Assembly (NCBI RefSeq): GCF_002554795.1
Contig: NZ_PDEQ01000002.1
Location: forward strand, 186,001 to 250,000
Source: Longibacter salinarum
GTDB lineage: Bacteria; Bacteroidota; Rhodothermia; Rhodothermales; Salinibacteraceae
Direction of reading: 5' to 3'
DNA length: 64,000 nt
Below, one piece after another: positions 53,507 to 62,734 of this stretch (position 1 is its first letter; each line of letters starts with the position of its first letter). The position numbers and the translations under genes are program-made. Under the pieces are notes generated by a model. The model was given only the letters and a program-made list of their open reading frames with translations, was not told where the DNA came from and made no database searches.

Positions 53507-54130
53507 CTAAAACAGGACGCCAGCCGAGATGCCGAACGTGCTGTTTTTTATTGAGGTATCGCCGTCCTCCGGTAGGTTGGTGAGGCCAAGGCCGTAGCGC
53601 GCGTCCACGGTGAGCGTTGTGACGCCGATCGAGATATCCATTCCGAGGCCGAGGATGGCACTTACGTCGGTTCCGGACGCGTCTTGGTCGGGAAACGAGA
53701 TCGTCCCCGTATCTCCGCTTCTCTCTACAGACTCACTTACCTTGAAGCCAATGGCGGGACCAGCGAAGAACGACGGGGATACCGGTCCAGCGAGGGGTAC
53801 CTGGAATTTGACGAGCCCATTGATCTGCGCGTAATTGATTTTGTACGTCGAGGTGATTTCCTGTCGGCCGGACTCAATGGTGCTCTTATACCCCTTCTGC
53901 TGGTACAATACCTCGGGTTGAAAGGCGAGCGGACCAACGGGGTCGATCATCAGGATGGCGCCGGCTCGAAAACCGTTGCGTCGGTCGAGTTCATCGGGAG
54001 CGTCATCTCCACGAACGCTGGCGAGGTTGAGGCCAACACTCACGCCGGGTTTGATGTCGATTTGGGCGAAGGTAGGCGATGCGCCAATGAGAAGGAGGAG
54101 AAGGCCCGCGAGAGTAAGTTTTTTGATCAT
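53507..54130 (-). CDS. outer membrane beta-barrel (porin-like, OMP_b-brl_2) protein
   Basis: 207 residues. The signal peptide (LTLAGLLLLLIGASPTFAQ) is followed by alternating strands typical of eight-stranded barrels: PGVSVGLNLASVRGD, GFRAGAILMIDPVGPLAFQ, FQPEVLYQQKGYKS, INYAQINGLVKFQVPLAG, FFAGPAIGFKVSE. It ends with the aromatic SAGVLF. This family is abundant in Bacteroidota; the role is unknown and no pore function is implied. A well-formed terminator follows. Confidence 0.9.
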   Translation of the reverse strand: MIKKLTLAGLLLLLIGASPTFAQIDIKPGVSVGLNLASVRGDDAPDELDRRNGFRAGAILMIDPVGPLAFQPEVLYQQKGYKSTIESGRQEITSTYKINYAQINGLVKFQVPLAGPVSPSFFAGPAIGFKVSESVERSGDTGTISFPDQDASGTDVSAILGLGMDISIGVTTLTVDARYGLGLTNLPEDGDTSIKNSTFGISAGVLF

Positions 54131-54324
54131 GGAGGAATGATTGGAAACGAGGGATAGAGCAAGTGGGGGCAGACAAAGAAGACCTCGGCCCGTTGCTCTG
54201 GGCAGATGACGGTTTGTCGCCTACTGCAAATGATGGAGTTCGGGCAAGGTTCAGTCTTGAGTCTTCGGGCTCTGACGCATATCCTACACGACTCCCGTCC
54301 TTCTGTCTGCAATTTCCTGTCTAT

Positions 54325-54930
54325 ATGGACATCTGGCTCCGCTGGGCCCACCGAATCGACGGCTTCAGCGAACGAACGGGTCGCGTGATCTACTACTGCA
54401 CGCTGGCCATGATTGTCATCGGCGCGTTCAATGCCATTGCCCGATACACGGATAAATATACCGGGCTGGGAATGAGTTCGAATACGTGGCTCGAGCTGCA
54501 GTGGTACCTTTTCGGGCTCGTTTTCCTTCTGGGTGCCGCCTACACCCTCAAGCACGACGACCACGTCCGCGTCGATGTGCTGTACAGCCATCTCTCGGCG
54601 CGCGGGAAAGCCTGGATTGATCTCGCCGGGACGATTCTTTTTCTCTTCCCGTTCTGCGTCCTGATGCTGTACATGTCGATTCCGATGGTCGAGAACTCTT
54701 GGGCCGTCCTCGAACAGTCCCCGGATCCGGGAGGCTTACCGCGATATCCGATCCGCACGATTATTCCGATCGCGTTTGCCCTCGTTCTGATTCAGGGGGT
54801 GTCGATGGTCATCAAACAGGTCGCCATTCTGCGCGGTCACGATCCCGAGGAGGTCGACCCCAGCGATTCCGTCAGTGTTGAGCCGCGGGATCCGACATTG
54901 CCGTCCGACGACACCTCTGCGGGGATGTAG
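54325..54930 (+). CDS. dctQ: TRAP transporter small permease (DctQ)
   Basis: Small membrane subunit of a tripartite ATP-independent transporter. 201 residues with four hydrophobic helices (VIYYCTLAMIVIGAFNAIA; ELQWYLFGLVFLLGAAYTL; TILFLFPFCVLMLYM; IPIAFALVLIQGVSMVI). The family motif ELQWYLFGLVFLLGAAYTLK with HDDHVRVDVLY is characteristic. The acidic C-terminal tail is extra. Starts at an ATG 54325 inside a longer frame whose upstream portion is unlike the family. dctM follows after 66 nt. Confidence 0.92.
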   Translation: MDIWLRWAHRIDGFSERTGRVIYYCTLAMIVIGAFNAIARYTDKYTGLGMSSNTWLELQWYLFGLVFLLGAAYTLKHDDHVRVDVLYSHLSARGKAWIDLAGTILFLFPFCVLMLYMSIPMVENSWAVLEQSPDPGGLPRYPIRTIIPIAFALVLIQGVSMVIKQVAILRGHDPEEVDPSDSVSVEPRDPTLPSDDTSAGM

Positions 54931-54996
54931 CTCTGGTTTTTTCTCTCCCCCGCTTGCTTCCCCGCCCCCTTCGTCTGACTCTCTCCTGTCTTTCTT

Positions 54997-56343
54997 ATGG
55001 ATCCTGATGTTATCGCGCCCCTGATGTTCATTGGCGCGCTTGTGCTCATCTTCTCTGGATATCCCGTTGCGTTCGCGCTGGGAGGGACGGCGCTGGCTTT
55101 TGCTGCGATTGGCGTGGAGGTGGGGCTGCTGGACTGGGCGCTTCTGCAGGCGCTGCCGGATCGCGTGTTCGGCGTCATGTCGAACTACGTTCTTCTTGCC
55201 GTCCCCTTCTTCATTTTTATGGGGACGATGCTGGAGAAGTCCAGGCTCGCGGAGGATTTGCTTAAGACCGTCGGGCAGTTGTTCGGACGGACCCGCGGAG
55301 GCCTCGCCATTGCTGTCGTGTTGGTTGGTGCCCTGCTGGCAGCGGCAACCGGCGTCGTTGGCGCGTCGGTCGTCGCGATGGGGCTGATCTCGATGCCCGT
55401 GATGCTCCGGTACGGTTATTCCGAGGAACTCGCGTCGGGCGTCATCACGGCGTCGGGCACACTCGGCCAGATTATTCCGCCGAGCATCGTTCTCGTCGTC
55501 CTCGCCGATCAGCTGGGCATTAGCGTCGGCGACCTCTTCATTGGAGCACTGGTCCCGGGACTGGCGCTTGCCGCACTGTACGGGTTGTACGCGATCTCGG
55601 TCGCGTTCCTTCGTCCAACGTCGGCTCCCGCGCTACCGGACGAAGCGCTCGATATCGACCGTAGCCAGCTGCTCCGTCGCGTGGGTCTGGTGATGATGCC
55701 CCCGCTCGTGCTGATCCTGCTTGTGCTCGGAAGTATCTTCGCTGGCGTCGCGACCCCGACGGAGGCCGGTGCACTCGGCGCCGTCGGAGCGATCGGGCTC
55801 GCAGCGGCAAACGGACGTCTTTCCTTCAAGGCGTTGCGCGAGACGATGGACGAGACGACGCGGCTCACGGCCATGGTCATGTTCTTGCTCGTGGGGTCGA
55901 CCGCCTTTGCGCTCGTTTTCCGCGGACTGGGCGGGGACTTCTGGATCGAGGACCTGCTCACGAATCTGCCGGGCGGCATCATCGGCTTCCTCATCGTGGC
56001 CAACCTCGCTATCTTCATCCTCGGCTTCTTTATCGACTTCTTCGAGATCGCCTTCATCATCATCCCGCTACTCGCCGTCCCTGCGGCGCGCCTGCTTACA
56101 CCGGAGTTCGGGGCCACAGCCGATGCCGCGCTCGTCTGGTTCGGCGTGATGGTCGGGATGAACCTTCAGACCTCGTTCCTGACGCCTCCATTCGGATTCG
56201 CCCTCTTTTACCTCCGCGGGGTTGCACCAGACAGCGTATCGACCATGCAGATCTATCGGGGCGCCATTCCCTTTATCGTGATTCAGTTGATTGGGTTGAT
56301 CCTCATCATCCTCTATCCGGAGCTCGTCACCTGGGGCATCTGA
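54997..56343 (+). CDS. dctM: TRAP transporter large permease (DctM)
   Basis: 448-residue, about 12-helix Na+-coupled permease. Signature blocks include VPFFIFMGTMLEKS, GGLAIAVVLVGALLAAATG, VIGASGTLGQ-like VITASGTLGQIIPPSI, and GFFIDFFEIAFIIIPLL. With DctQ it should import an organic acid captured by a periplasmic binding protein, but no DctP/TAXI gene lies nearby. A strong terminator follows. Confidence 0.95.
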   Translation: MDPDVIAPLMFIGALVLIFSGYPVAFALGGTALAFAAIGVEVGLLDWALLQALPDRVFGVMSNYVLLAVPFFIFMGTMLEKSRLAEDLLKTVGQLFGRTRGGLAIAVVLVGALLAAATGVVGASVVAMGLISMPVMLRYGYSEELASGVITASGTLGQIIPPSIVLVVLADQLGISVGDLFIGALVPGLALAALYGLYAISVAFLRPTSAPALPDEALDIDRSQLLRRVGLVMMPPLVLILLVLGSIFAGVATPTEAGALGAVGAIGLAAANGRLSFKALRETMDETTRLTAMVMFLLVGSTAFALVFRGLGGDFWIEDLLTNLPGGIIGFLIVANLAIFILGFFIDFFEIAFIIIPLLAVPAARLLTPEFGATADAALVWFGVMVGMNLQTSFLTPPFGFALFYLRGVAPDSVSTMQIYRGAIPFIVIQLIGLILIILYPELVTWGI

Positions 56344-56358
56344 TCGCTTTCAAATAGA

Positions 56359-56393
56359 GAAAGGGTGCCCCGCGCTCGGCCAGGCACCCTTTC
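56359..56393. terminator. intrinsic terminator between dctM and a convergent lipoprotein gene
   Basis: GAAAGGGTGCC pairs with GGCACCCTTTC over 11 bp around a 13-nt loop, 15 nt after the dctM stop; usable from both strands. Confidence 0.8.
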
Positions 56394-56421
56394 CGCTACG
56401 TCTTCAATGTCCAGCATGCTT

Positions 56422-56997
56422 CTAGTACTCGTTCAGAACAGACTCGAGTTCGTCGATCTGTTCCGGTGTGGCGCGGTCGGCGTCAAAGCTGCCACTCACG
56501 GACATGTCCGATGTACCGAAGGGATGAACCGCGGAGAAATTGAAGTCGCCCGTCATCTTCGACTCCGTCGCCGTTGAGAGGTTGAGCGTCCCGCTTTTCG
56601 AGATACCCAGGTTCGGCATGTCGCCTCCATCCGAGTAGATGTATACGCCCGTAAACTTCTCCGTACTCTCGGAGCCATCTCCGATATCGAACGATCCGGT
56701 TCTTGGGAGTGCGTCGCCATCCCGGCCGATCGCGACGATGGTAGTATCCGATGACGTAACATTAAACATTACGATCGAAAAGGCGGGTTCGGTCTGGTCA
56801 AGATCATTGCTCGTGGCGAAAAGGGAGTTTCCACTGAAGTCGCCTCCTCCGCCGCTAGCTCCTGATACGGTAACATCTGCCGATCCGCCGAAGGACATAC
56901 CGTCGTCCGAGTCGCTCGAATCACAGGCAGTCAGGCCCATCGTGAGCGTAACCGCGAGAAAGAGGGTGAAAAGAAAGGACGTTGCACGCGTAGCCAT
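56422..56997 (-). CDS. hypothetical lipoprotein
   Basis: 191 residues. Lipobox LTAC after a hydrophobic signal (FLFTLFLAVTLTMGLTAC). Then a Ser/Gly/Asp-rich linker (SSDSDDG; GASGGGGDFSG), followed by a beta-rich domain (PAFSIVMFNVTSSDTTIVAIG; GTLNLSTATESKMTGDFNFS). This resembles the small DUF6252-like lipoproteins of Bacteroidota, but I am not sure of the family. Outer membrane location is likely. Confidence 0.75.
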   Translation of the reverse strand: MATRATSFLFTLFLAVTLTMGLTACDSSDSDDGMSFGGSADVTVSGASGGGGDFSGNSLFATSNDLDQTEPAFSIVMFNVTSSDTTIVAIGRDGDALPRTGSFDIGDGSESTEKFTGVYIYSDGGDMPNLGISKSGTLNLSTATESKMTGDFNFSAVHPFGTSDMSVSGSFDADRATPEQIDELESVLNEY

Positions 56998-57381
56998 GGG
57001 GGGAGTCGTGTACTGAAGGGGGTAGAGTTAGTGCCAACTATTTAATGCCAGCCGCCATCTCATTTACGCGACTGTAATGGTATAGGCGTAAACCCGATGG
57101 TAGAGCGGACACGTCCCCTTTCATGGTATGCGCTTGTGCGATGGATATTGAGGAGAAAAGCAGTGATTGACCGGTATGTCGTGGCCTGCGGTAATCGTCT
57201 AGATGATCCTGGAAGAATGTCGGTGCGAAACGTGTGAAGAGAACACACCGTCTTAATTCCGTGAGTGAAGGACACGCCAGTTCACCGTCTAGGCAGGCAC
57301 ACCCCGTCTGTGAACACCACCCATGATGGAGCAGGGGCACGCTTTCGATTTGTCGTACCGAACTAACGATTTCAACGACGT
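56998..57381. other. divergent intergenic region
   Basis: 384 nt between the lipoprotein gene (minus) and the DUF4385 gene (plus). No gene, RNA or strong hairpin was recognised. It should contain both promoters. Confidence 0.4.
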
Positions 57382-57840
57382 ATGCCTGTCGAATATGACA
57401 TCGACTTCCGAAGCCAGCCGGAGGCCTATCGGTACTCCTCCGACGAGCGCGGGGTGTTCAAGGTCGAGCCGTACAAAAGCGAGCTCTTGCCGCACTGGTC
57501 GTACGTAGATGCAGAGGCAGCGGAGAAGTCCGTGGCGGCGATCCAGTCACGTTATCTAACGTACCGGGACGCGAACGACTTTGTCGGGATGGATATGGCC
57601 CGGAAATACCTGCAGATGGGATTCACGCGGGCGATGCGATATGCAAAGTATCCCGGCGGAAAGAAGTACGACGACGACGGGGAGAAGCGAGAGCCTCAGG
57701 AGTGGGCGGATCCGGATAAGCGCGAAGCCGCAGTCATCTTTCGCCAGGCATGGCAGGAGGTGCGCGAAGACGATCTCTACCAGGAACGGAAGCAGCGCCA
57801 CGTTGACGAGGTGTTCGAGCCGGAGGTCTCGCCGATGTAA
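57382..57840 (+). CDS. DUF4385 family protein
   Basis: 152 residues with the family hallmarks: YDIDFRSQPEAYRYSSDERG, VFKVEPYKSELLPHWSY, and FVGMDMARKYLQMGFTRAMR followed by YAKYPGGKKYD. Soluble, charged and conserved from bacteria to phages in DNA-poor annotation contexts; function unknown. Not obviously linked to its neighbours. A word-repeat tract follows directly after the stop. Confidence 0.88.
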   Translation: MPVEYDIDFRSQPEAYRYSSDERGVFKVEPYKSELLPHWSYVDAEAAEKSVAAIQSRYLTYRDANDFVGMDMARKYLQMGFTRAMRYAKYPGGKKYDDDGEKREPQEWADPDKREAAVIFRQAWQEVREDDLYQERKQRHVDEVFEPEVSPM

Positions 57841-57943
57841 GATTGCGAATTGGGGATTGCGGGTTGTGGATTGGGAATCGAATCGAGTTTCGGATGCCCC
57901 CAACGGACGCGCAGCAATCCAATCTACCATCCACAATTAACGA
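57841..57943. repeat. paired word-repeat tract
   Basis: gattgcgaattggggattg and gggttgtggattggg on the left, caatccaatctaccatcc and acaattaacgatcaacc on the right, separated by about 50 nt. Imperfectly reverse-complementary, like the tract at 53335. Confidence 0.55.
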
Positions 57944-58846
57944 TCAACCTCCCGCTGTCCGCTCAAAGTGTTCAAGTAGAAGCCGATTCACGCGGTCGGG
58001 GGCATCATGCTGGACCCAGTGCGTGGCCTCGGGAATCATCTCAAGTCGACCGTCTCGGCACAGATCGACGCTCGGTTGGGCCATTGACGCTTTGAGTGCG
58101 ACGTCCTGTTCCCCCCAGATCACCTGTGTTGGCGCCGGAATGGACGATCGGTCCGGACGCTGTCGGAGTCCTCGCCGGGCGGCCGCGCGGTACCAGTTGA
58201 TCATCCCGGAGAGAGCACCCGGTGTGCGCCAGCTCTCGACGTACCTTTCCTCATCGGCGGCCGTAAACGTGTTCCGGTGGCCGGAGGCGCGAAGCATCTT
58301 GCGAAGGCCGGCAAAGTCGTTTCGACGGAGCAGCGCTTCTGGCAGCCACGGGATCTGGAAGAAGAAGATGTACCAGCTTCGCGAGAGCTGATCGAGATCC
58401 GACGTCAGCGTGTCGATGAAGACGGACGGATGCGGTACGTTCAGGATCGAGAGGCTCTTCAGCCGGTCGGATGCTGTCGACGCAAGATGCCATGCGACAA
58501 CCGCTCCCCAGTCATGCCCGACGACATGGACGCCGTCTGCCGGCGAACGGGCGATCGCATCATCAGCTAGGGAAACGACGTCTCCTGCCAGCAGGTCAAG
58601 GTCATAGGCAGCGACGGACGCCGGCTTCCCACTTCGATTGTAGCCCCGTTGGTCGGGGGCGATGACTCGGTATCCCGCATCCGCCATAGCAGGGATCTGG
58701 TGTTTCCAGCCATACCACATCTCGGGAAAGCCGTGGAGGAGAATCACGGGTACGCCGTCTTCTGGACCTGCTTCAACCACGTGAAGTCGGACGCCATTGG
58801 CGGACACGTAGCGGTGTCGGAGATCGGTCGCGTCAAGGGGCGGCAT
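57944..58846 (-). CDS. epoxide-hydrolase-like alpha/beta hydrolase
   Basis: 300 residues. Features of soluble epoxide hydrolases: oxyanion-hole HGFPEMWYGW, nucleophile Asp112 in GHDWGAVVAWH, a helical cap with tyrosines (SRSWYIFFFQIPWLPE; INWYRAAAR), and the catalytic His in EATHWVQHDAPD. A partner Asp probably lies in WGEQDVALK. Predicted to open epoxides; haloalkane dehalogenase activity is an alternative. No signal peptide. Confidence 0.9.
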   Translation of the reverse strand: MPPLDATDLRHRYVSANGVRLHVVEAGPEDGVPVILLHGFPEMWYGWKHQIPAMADAGYRVIAPDQRGYNRSGKPASVAAYDLDLLAGDVVSLADDAIARSPADGVHVVGHDWGAVVAWHLASTASDRLKSLSILNVPHPSVFIDTLTSDLDQLSRSWYIFFFQIPWLPEALLRRNDFAGLRKMLRASGHRNTFTAADEERYVESWRTPGALSGMINWYRAAARRGLRQRPDRSSIPAPTQVIWGEQDVALKASMAQPSVDLCRDGRLEMIPEATHWVQHDAPDRVNRLLLEHFERTAGG

Positions 58847-58902
58847 GGCAGTCGATTATCTGTCGGGGTGGGTGAGACGATGCACGGTCAGGCGGCCTAA
58901 AC

Positions 58903-59556
58903 CTACACGGACGAAAATAGCGACCGGAGGGTGTCGCCATGGAGCCGATGACCGCCGTCGAAGCGGTGAATGTCGGTTGGGATGTCGTATGCCTCAAGGA
59001 CGCGAGTCATGCGCTCCAGTCGATTCGGAGTGATCCACGAATCGTTGCTTCCGACAACGATCGTAAGCGACATGTCCCGTAGCCGCGGTGCATGCTCGTC
59101 AAGATCGAGGTCCTGTGCCGGTGCCCCGGCCCATAGAATTAGCCGGTCAACGGAGGTCGAGCCAAGCAGCGCCCACCGCGAGGCCGTGGCTGCTCCCTGC
59201 GAAAATCCGACAACCGTCCGCGTGTTGGGCGTTTCTTCTGCCGAAACGGAGGTGGCGACGTCATCGAGGTACCCGACGTAATCATCGATTTCTTGCTCGC
59301 GATCACGCCGCGTCATCCACGATGCACCGACCGTTTTATGCTCGCCCATCTCGTCCGTGTAAAACCGCGAGAGGGCCTCGGGCGCGACGATGTACCGCCC
59401 GTCCGTTGCAATTCGCTCAAAGGGCCGGATAAAATCGTCAGCTTTCTGGCCGTAGCCATGCAGAACGAAGACATGTTCGGGCGCGTCCGGGTTGCCCAAA
59501 CAGCAAATTCGGGCTGTTCGTGAGACGGTGAGCGTGCGTCGAGTACGTTCGGGCAT
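58903..59556 (-). CDS. serine esterase (phospholipase/carboxylesterase family)
   Basis: 217 residues with an alpha/beta-hydrolase core: VLHGYGQKADDFIRPF, nucleophile elbow VVGFSQGAATASRWALLG (GxSxG), acidic loop VVGSNDSWITP and His in FDGGHRLHGD. It belongs with the Abhydrolase_2-type small esterases. The frame continues to a TTG at 59622, overlapping the LOG gene; the ATG at 59556 is preferred because it begins just before conserved sequence. Same strand as the LOG gene, 58 nt downstream. Confidence 0.87.
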   Translation of the reverse strand: MPERTRRTLTVSRTARICCLGNPDAPEHVFVLHGYGQKADDFIRPFERIATDGRYIVAPEALSRFYTDEMGEHKTVGASWMTRRDREQEIDDYVGYLDDVATSVSAEETPNTRTVVGFSQGAATASRWALLGSTSVDRLILWAGAPAQDLDLDEHAPRLRDMSLTIVVGSNDSWITPNRLERMTRVLEAYDIPTDIHRFDGGHRLHGDTLRSLFSSV

Positions 59557-59614
59557 AGGCGCAATTGCTGGCAAGAAGAAGGCGTCTTGCAGTGATGTCC
59601 GGCGGTGCTCCAAT

Positions 59615-60157
59615 TCAGTCAAGGGAGGCCAGGAGCTCCAGAGCCTTCTCGGCGCTTGGCACGATGTGTACGACCTCCTCGGCGCGCTCTCGAGCGAAGT
59701 GTTTGTCGAAGAGCTCGTCGAAGAACTGAATGAGCGTATCGTAGAATCCGTCCGTGTTAACGAGGATGATTGGATGGCCGTGATAGCCGAGATTTCGAAG
59801 CGTCAGGATTTCCATGAACTCCTCGAGGGTGCCGTATCCGCCGGGCAGCACAACGAAGGCGTCGGATCGGTCGTAGATCGTCTGCTTCCGTTCGCTCATT
59901 GTGTCCGTAATAATAAGCTCATCGGCGAGCGTGTACAGACCCTCTCGCGATTCCAGTTTGCGAGGAATGACACCGACCACGCTGCCTCCGTTCTCCGTGG
60001 CGCTCCGCGCGGCGGCTCCCATCAAGCCCACATCTCCTCCGCCGTAAACGAAGGTGTACCCGAGATGGGCGATGCCGGCGCCGAGCGTCTCGGCAATGGG
60101 CGGGTAGGACGAGTCGATGGCATTGCTGGAGGAACAGAAGACGCCAATGTGCGGCAT
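59615..60157 (-). CDS. LOG family protein (TIGR00730)
   Basis: 180 residues of the Rossmann-like LOG family: GVFCSSSNAIDSSYPPIAE, FVYGGGDVGLMGAAARSA, and the motif LPGGYGTLEEFMEILT (about 104-119) that holds the catalytic Glu and nucleotide-binding glycines. Relatives release free bases from cytokinin or nucleoside 5-monophosphates. Upstream of a minus-strand esterase gene with a short gap; probably a housekeeping nucleotide enzyme. Confidence 0.93.
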   Translation of the reverse strand: MPHIGVFCSSSNAIDSSYPPIAETLGAGIAHLGYTFVYGGGDVGLMGAAARSATENGGSVVGVIPRKLESREGLYTLADELIITDTMSERKQTIYDRSDAFVVLPGGYGTLEEFMEILTLRNLGYHGHPIILVNTDGFYDTLIQFFDELFDKHFARERAEEVVHIVPSAEKALELLASLD

Positions 60158-60269
60158 GGGGAAGAGGGGGAAAGGGGGAGAGAGGGGGATAGGGAGAGAG
60201 AGCTGATCGTGGGCCCAATCCGACCAACGATCAACGACGCACGATCCGACTTTGTGTGTCAGCGGGGTC

Positions 60270-60866
60270 TCAGGTTGCCGACGGCTCTCTGGATCGGTCC
60301 AGCAGGTAGAAGGCGGCGACCACGAGGCTGTTTGTGATGCGTCCGTTCACGATGAGGGATGGAATGGCATCTAGATCGACGAGTTCGATGTCGATCACTT
60401 CCGTGCCGTCGAGGGCCTGTGGGCCGTCGCGGTAGGCATCCCACGCGCAGATCGTATAGCAACGATTGCTCTGGATTGCAGGATTCGGAGCGACGTCTCC
60501 GAGTGACTCGTATCGTTCCGCAACGTAGCCGGTCTCTTCGCGCATCTCGCGGACGGCCGCCGCGACAGGATCCTCGTCCCCCGGGTCCATCATACCGCCC
60601 GGAATCTCGAGCGTGACCGTATCGGTGCCGGCGCGGTATTGCCGGACACAGACGACCTTGCGATCCGACGTGATCGGGATCACGTTGACCCAGTCCGGTG
60701 CGTCGATGACGTAGAAGTCGTGGGCCTCACCGGTTTCGGGTGACTTTAGCAGGTGACGAAATACGTCGAATACGCGGAAGTTGCCCAGGTGCGATCGATC
60801 GAGCAGGGTCCAGGAGTCCACGGTGCAAGCCCTTTTGCGAAGAGGATCGGTGAATCTGTAGTCCAT
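60270..60866 (-). CDS. NUDIX hydrolase, ADP-ribose pyrophosphatase type
   Basis: 198 residues. NUDIX box GGMMDPGDEDPVAAAVREM then REETGY, with one extra residue before the helix, as in many ADP-ribose pyrophosphatases. The upstream WVNVIPITSDRKVVCVRQYR and the downstream ESLGDVAPNPAIQSNR also fit. It hydrolyses a nucleoside-diphosphate sugar, most likely ADP-ribose. Start ATG 60866; a GTG at 60893 would add nine residues. Confidence 0.9.
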   Translation of the reverse strand: MDYRFTDPLRKRACTVDSWTLLDRSHLGNFRVFDVFRHLLKSPETGEAHDFYVIDAPDWVNVIPITSDRKVVCVRQYRAGTDTVTLEIPGGMMDPGDEDPVAAAVREMREETGYVAERYESLGDVAPNPAIQSNRCYTICAWDAYRDGPQALDGTEVIDIELVDLDAIPSLIVNGRITNSLVVAAFYLLDRSREPSAT

Positions 60867-61110
60867 ACGTTGCGTCCAGAGGAATGTATCCACATGCGGC
60901 CGGCTTTTCCCAATTCGCTAATCCACCGTGAGCGACGATCTGGCTGTGGTGCAAGGTGCGATTGCGTAGCAGAAGATTTCCGAGTATTAGTAGAACGTGA
61001 TGTAAATACACGCACGGTAAAAGGCAGTAGAAAATGAGTCTTTATGGGGTTATGTTGAAGCCGTGGGACGACGTTGCAATCACTCGATCTTTCCCTGATC
61101 CTCCTTCTTG

Positions 61111-62454
61111 ATGATGCATCACGCTACAGCAGAAACACACTATTGGATACGGGCCTTGCGCAGCCTCGGGTTGCTTCTATTTTTTCTGTCTGTGTTTTCG
61201 ATCGAGGCGCAGGCGCAGACGCGTTCTGTAGACCTGAAGCGTCTCACCGGAAACGATGCCATTACGATCGACGGTCAGGTCGACGACCTTTGGGATGATG
61301 CTACCATTTCACCGATCGATCGGACGGTGGACGGCGTGTCCGGGCCGACCGATGCGAGTGATCTGCAGGCTCAGTGGCGGGCCGCCTGGGACGATACGAA
61401 CCTCTACATTCTCATCGAGGTCACGGACGACCAGGTGAACGACGACAACGAGGCGAATGATGGTTTTGGAGTCGACGATGACTCGCCCGAGTTATACATC
61501 GATCTGGATCATGGCGGGAACGCTTCGCCCGGCAGCTCACGGCCAAACTGCTACTACGATGACAATGACTATCAGCTGATTTTTGAGGACGATATCACGT
61601 ACCTCGGGTACTGCAACTTCGGGGGCGATTCGAGCGGCGATGATATGCCGGCCGTCACGTTTGCCGAGTCCGGGACTGCCAGTGGATATCGTGTCGAAGC
61701 ATCCATTCCATGGACGGCGCTCGGCGCATCCGCTCCGACCGCTGGTGACGTGATCGGCATCGACGTTCACATCAACGACGATGACGATGGAGGTGGACGG
61801 GATCACAAGCTGACCTGGAACGACGAGGGTACAGAAGAGGCGTTTGGCCAGCCCGATTCCTTTGGCGATGCGACGTTGACGGCGACACCTCTCCCGGTCG
61901 AAATCGCGTCATTTACCGCCGCATTGAATGAGGGAACCGTGGTCCTGGAATGGGCGACGACGTCGGAGACGAACAACGCCGGGTTCGATGTCCAGCGCCG
62001 TGTCGCTGATAAAGGCTGGACGACCGTCGCTTCCGTCGAGGGGGCCGGCACGACGACAGCAAAGCAAACATACCGTATCGCCGATACTGACCTTCCATTC
62101 GACGCATCCCGGATCGCGTATCGTCTACGGCAGGTCGATGTGGACGGCACGGCGACATTCTCCGATGCTGTTTTTGTCGACCGAACGGCAGCCCAGCGGT
62201 TGCAGCTTCGCTCTGTTTACCCGAACCCGGCCCAGTCCGAGTTCACTGTGGAATTTGAGGTCCCGGAGACCGTTGCCAATGTGCAACTGACGCTCCACGA
62301 TATGCTTGGCAGGACCGTTCGGACGTTCGCCGTCGGGGCGACCGGGCGCACGGCCAGGCAAGTCAAGCTGGACGGTCTCGCGTCGGGAATTTACCTGCTT
62401 CGACTCGTCGCTGGAGACCAGGTTCAAACGCAAAAAGTCGTCGTGGCCCGGTAG
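61111..62454 (+). CDS. secreted CBM9-like protein with type IX secretion sorting tail
   Basis: 447 residues. A signal peptide ends near EAQAQ. A CBM9-like carbohydrate-binding domain (AITIDGQVDDLWDDATI; AAWDDTNLYILIEVTDD; VEASIPWTALG) is followed by an FN3-like region (EIASFTAALNEGTVVLEWAT ... YRLRQVDVDGTATFSD) and a C-terminal sorting domain (SVYPNPAQSEFTVEFEV; LTLHDMLGRTVRTF; SGIYLLRLVAGDQV). It has no catalytic domain, so binding to a polysaccharide at the cell surface is likely. Secretion by the type IX system is inferred from the tail. TTG 61108 is an alternative start. Confidence 0.88.
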   Translation: MMHHATAETHYWIRALRSLGLLLFFLSVFSIEAQAQTRSVDLKRLTGNDAITIDGQVDDLWDDATISPIDRTVDGVSGPTDASDLQAQWRAAWDDTNLYILIEVTDDQVNDDNEANDGFGVDDDSPELYIDLDHGGNASPGSSRPNCYYDDNDYQLIFEDDITYLGYCNFGGDSSGDDMPAVTFAESGTASGYRVEASIPWTALGASAPTAGDVIGIDVHINDDDDGGGRDHKLTWNDEGTEEAFGQPDSFGDATLTATPLPVEIASFTAALNEGTVVLEWATTSETNNAGFDVQRRVADKGWTTVASVEGAGTTTAKQTYRIADTDLPFDASRIAYRLRQVDVDGTATFSDAVFVDRTAAQRLQLRSVYPNPAQSEFTVEFEVPETVANVQLTLHDMLGRTVRTFAVGATGRTARQVKLDGLASGIYLLRLVAGDQVQTQKVVVAR

Positions 62455-62475
62455 AATCAAAGGATAACGACGTAC

Positions 62476-62505
62476 GAAGCCCCGGCGGGTCAAGCGTCGG
62501 GGCTT
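62476..62505 (+). terminator. hairpin after the CBM9-like gene
   Basis: GAAGCCCCGGC pairs with GTCGGGGCTT, 21 nt after the stop. No strong T-run follows on the plus strand, so termination is moderate confidence. Confidence 0.5.
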
Positions 62506-62531
62506 CCGTCGTTCAGGGTGAACGCAGACAC

Positions 62532-62654
62532 TCACGCTAGAAGGAGGGCGATACCCGCCACAAGAGCCGCACCGGAGCTGACGACAATAGCGAGTACGAT
62601 GGTGTCTCCGTGTTCTGGATACCGTTTTTGGATCATCCGCACGATGTGAAGCAT
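62532..62654 (-). CDS. 40-residue single-pass membrane protein
   Basis: A short minus-strand frame of 41 codons: a basic N-terminus (MLHIVRMIQKRYPEHGD) followed by one hydrophobic helix (TIVLAIVVSSGAALVAGIAL). The composition is that of a real small inner-membrane protein, with positive-inside charge. It stands alone between the CBM9-like gene and the DJ-1/PfpI gene. No ribosome-binding site is clear. Function unknown. Confidence 0.45.
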   Translation of the reverse strand: MLHIVRMIQKRYPEHGDTIVLAIVVSSGAALVAGIALLLA

Positions 62655-62734
62655 GGTCGGCCGGGAAAAGTAAGAGGGATGTGTTTAATTAATTATACGA
62701 TTCATGCTTATCCCTGGTTACAGAAAAAAACACC

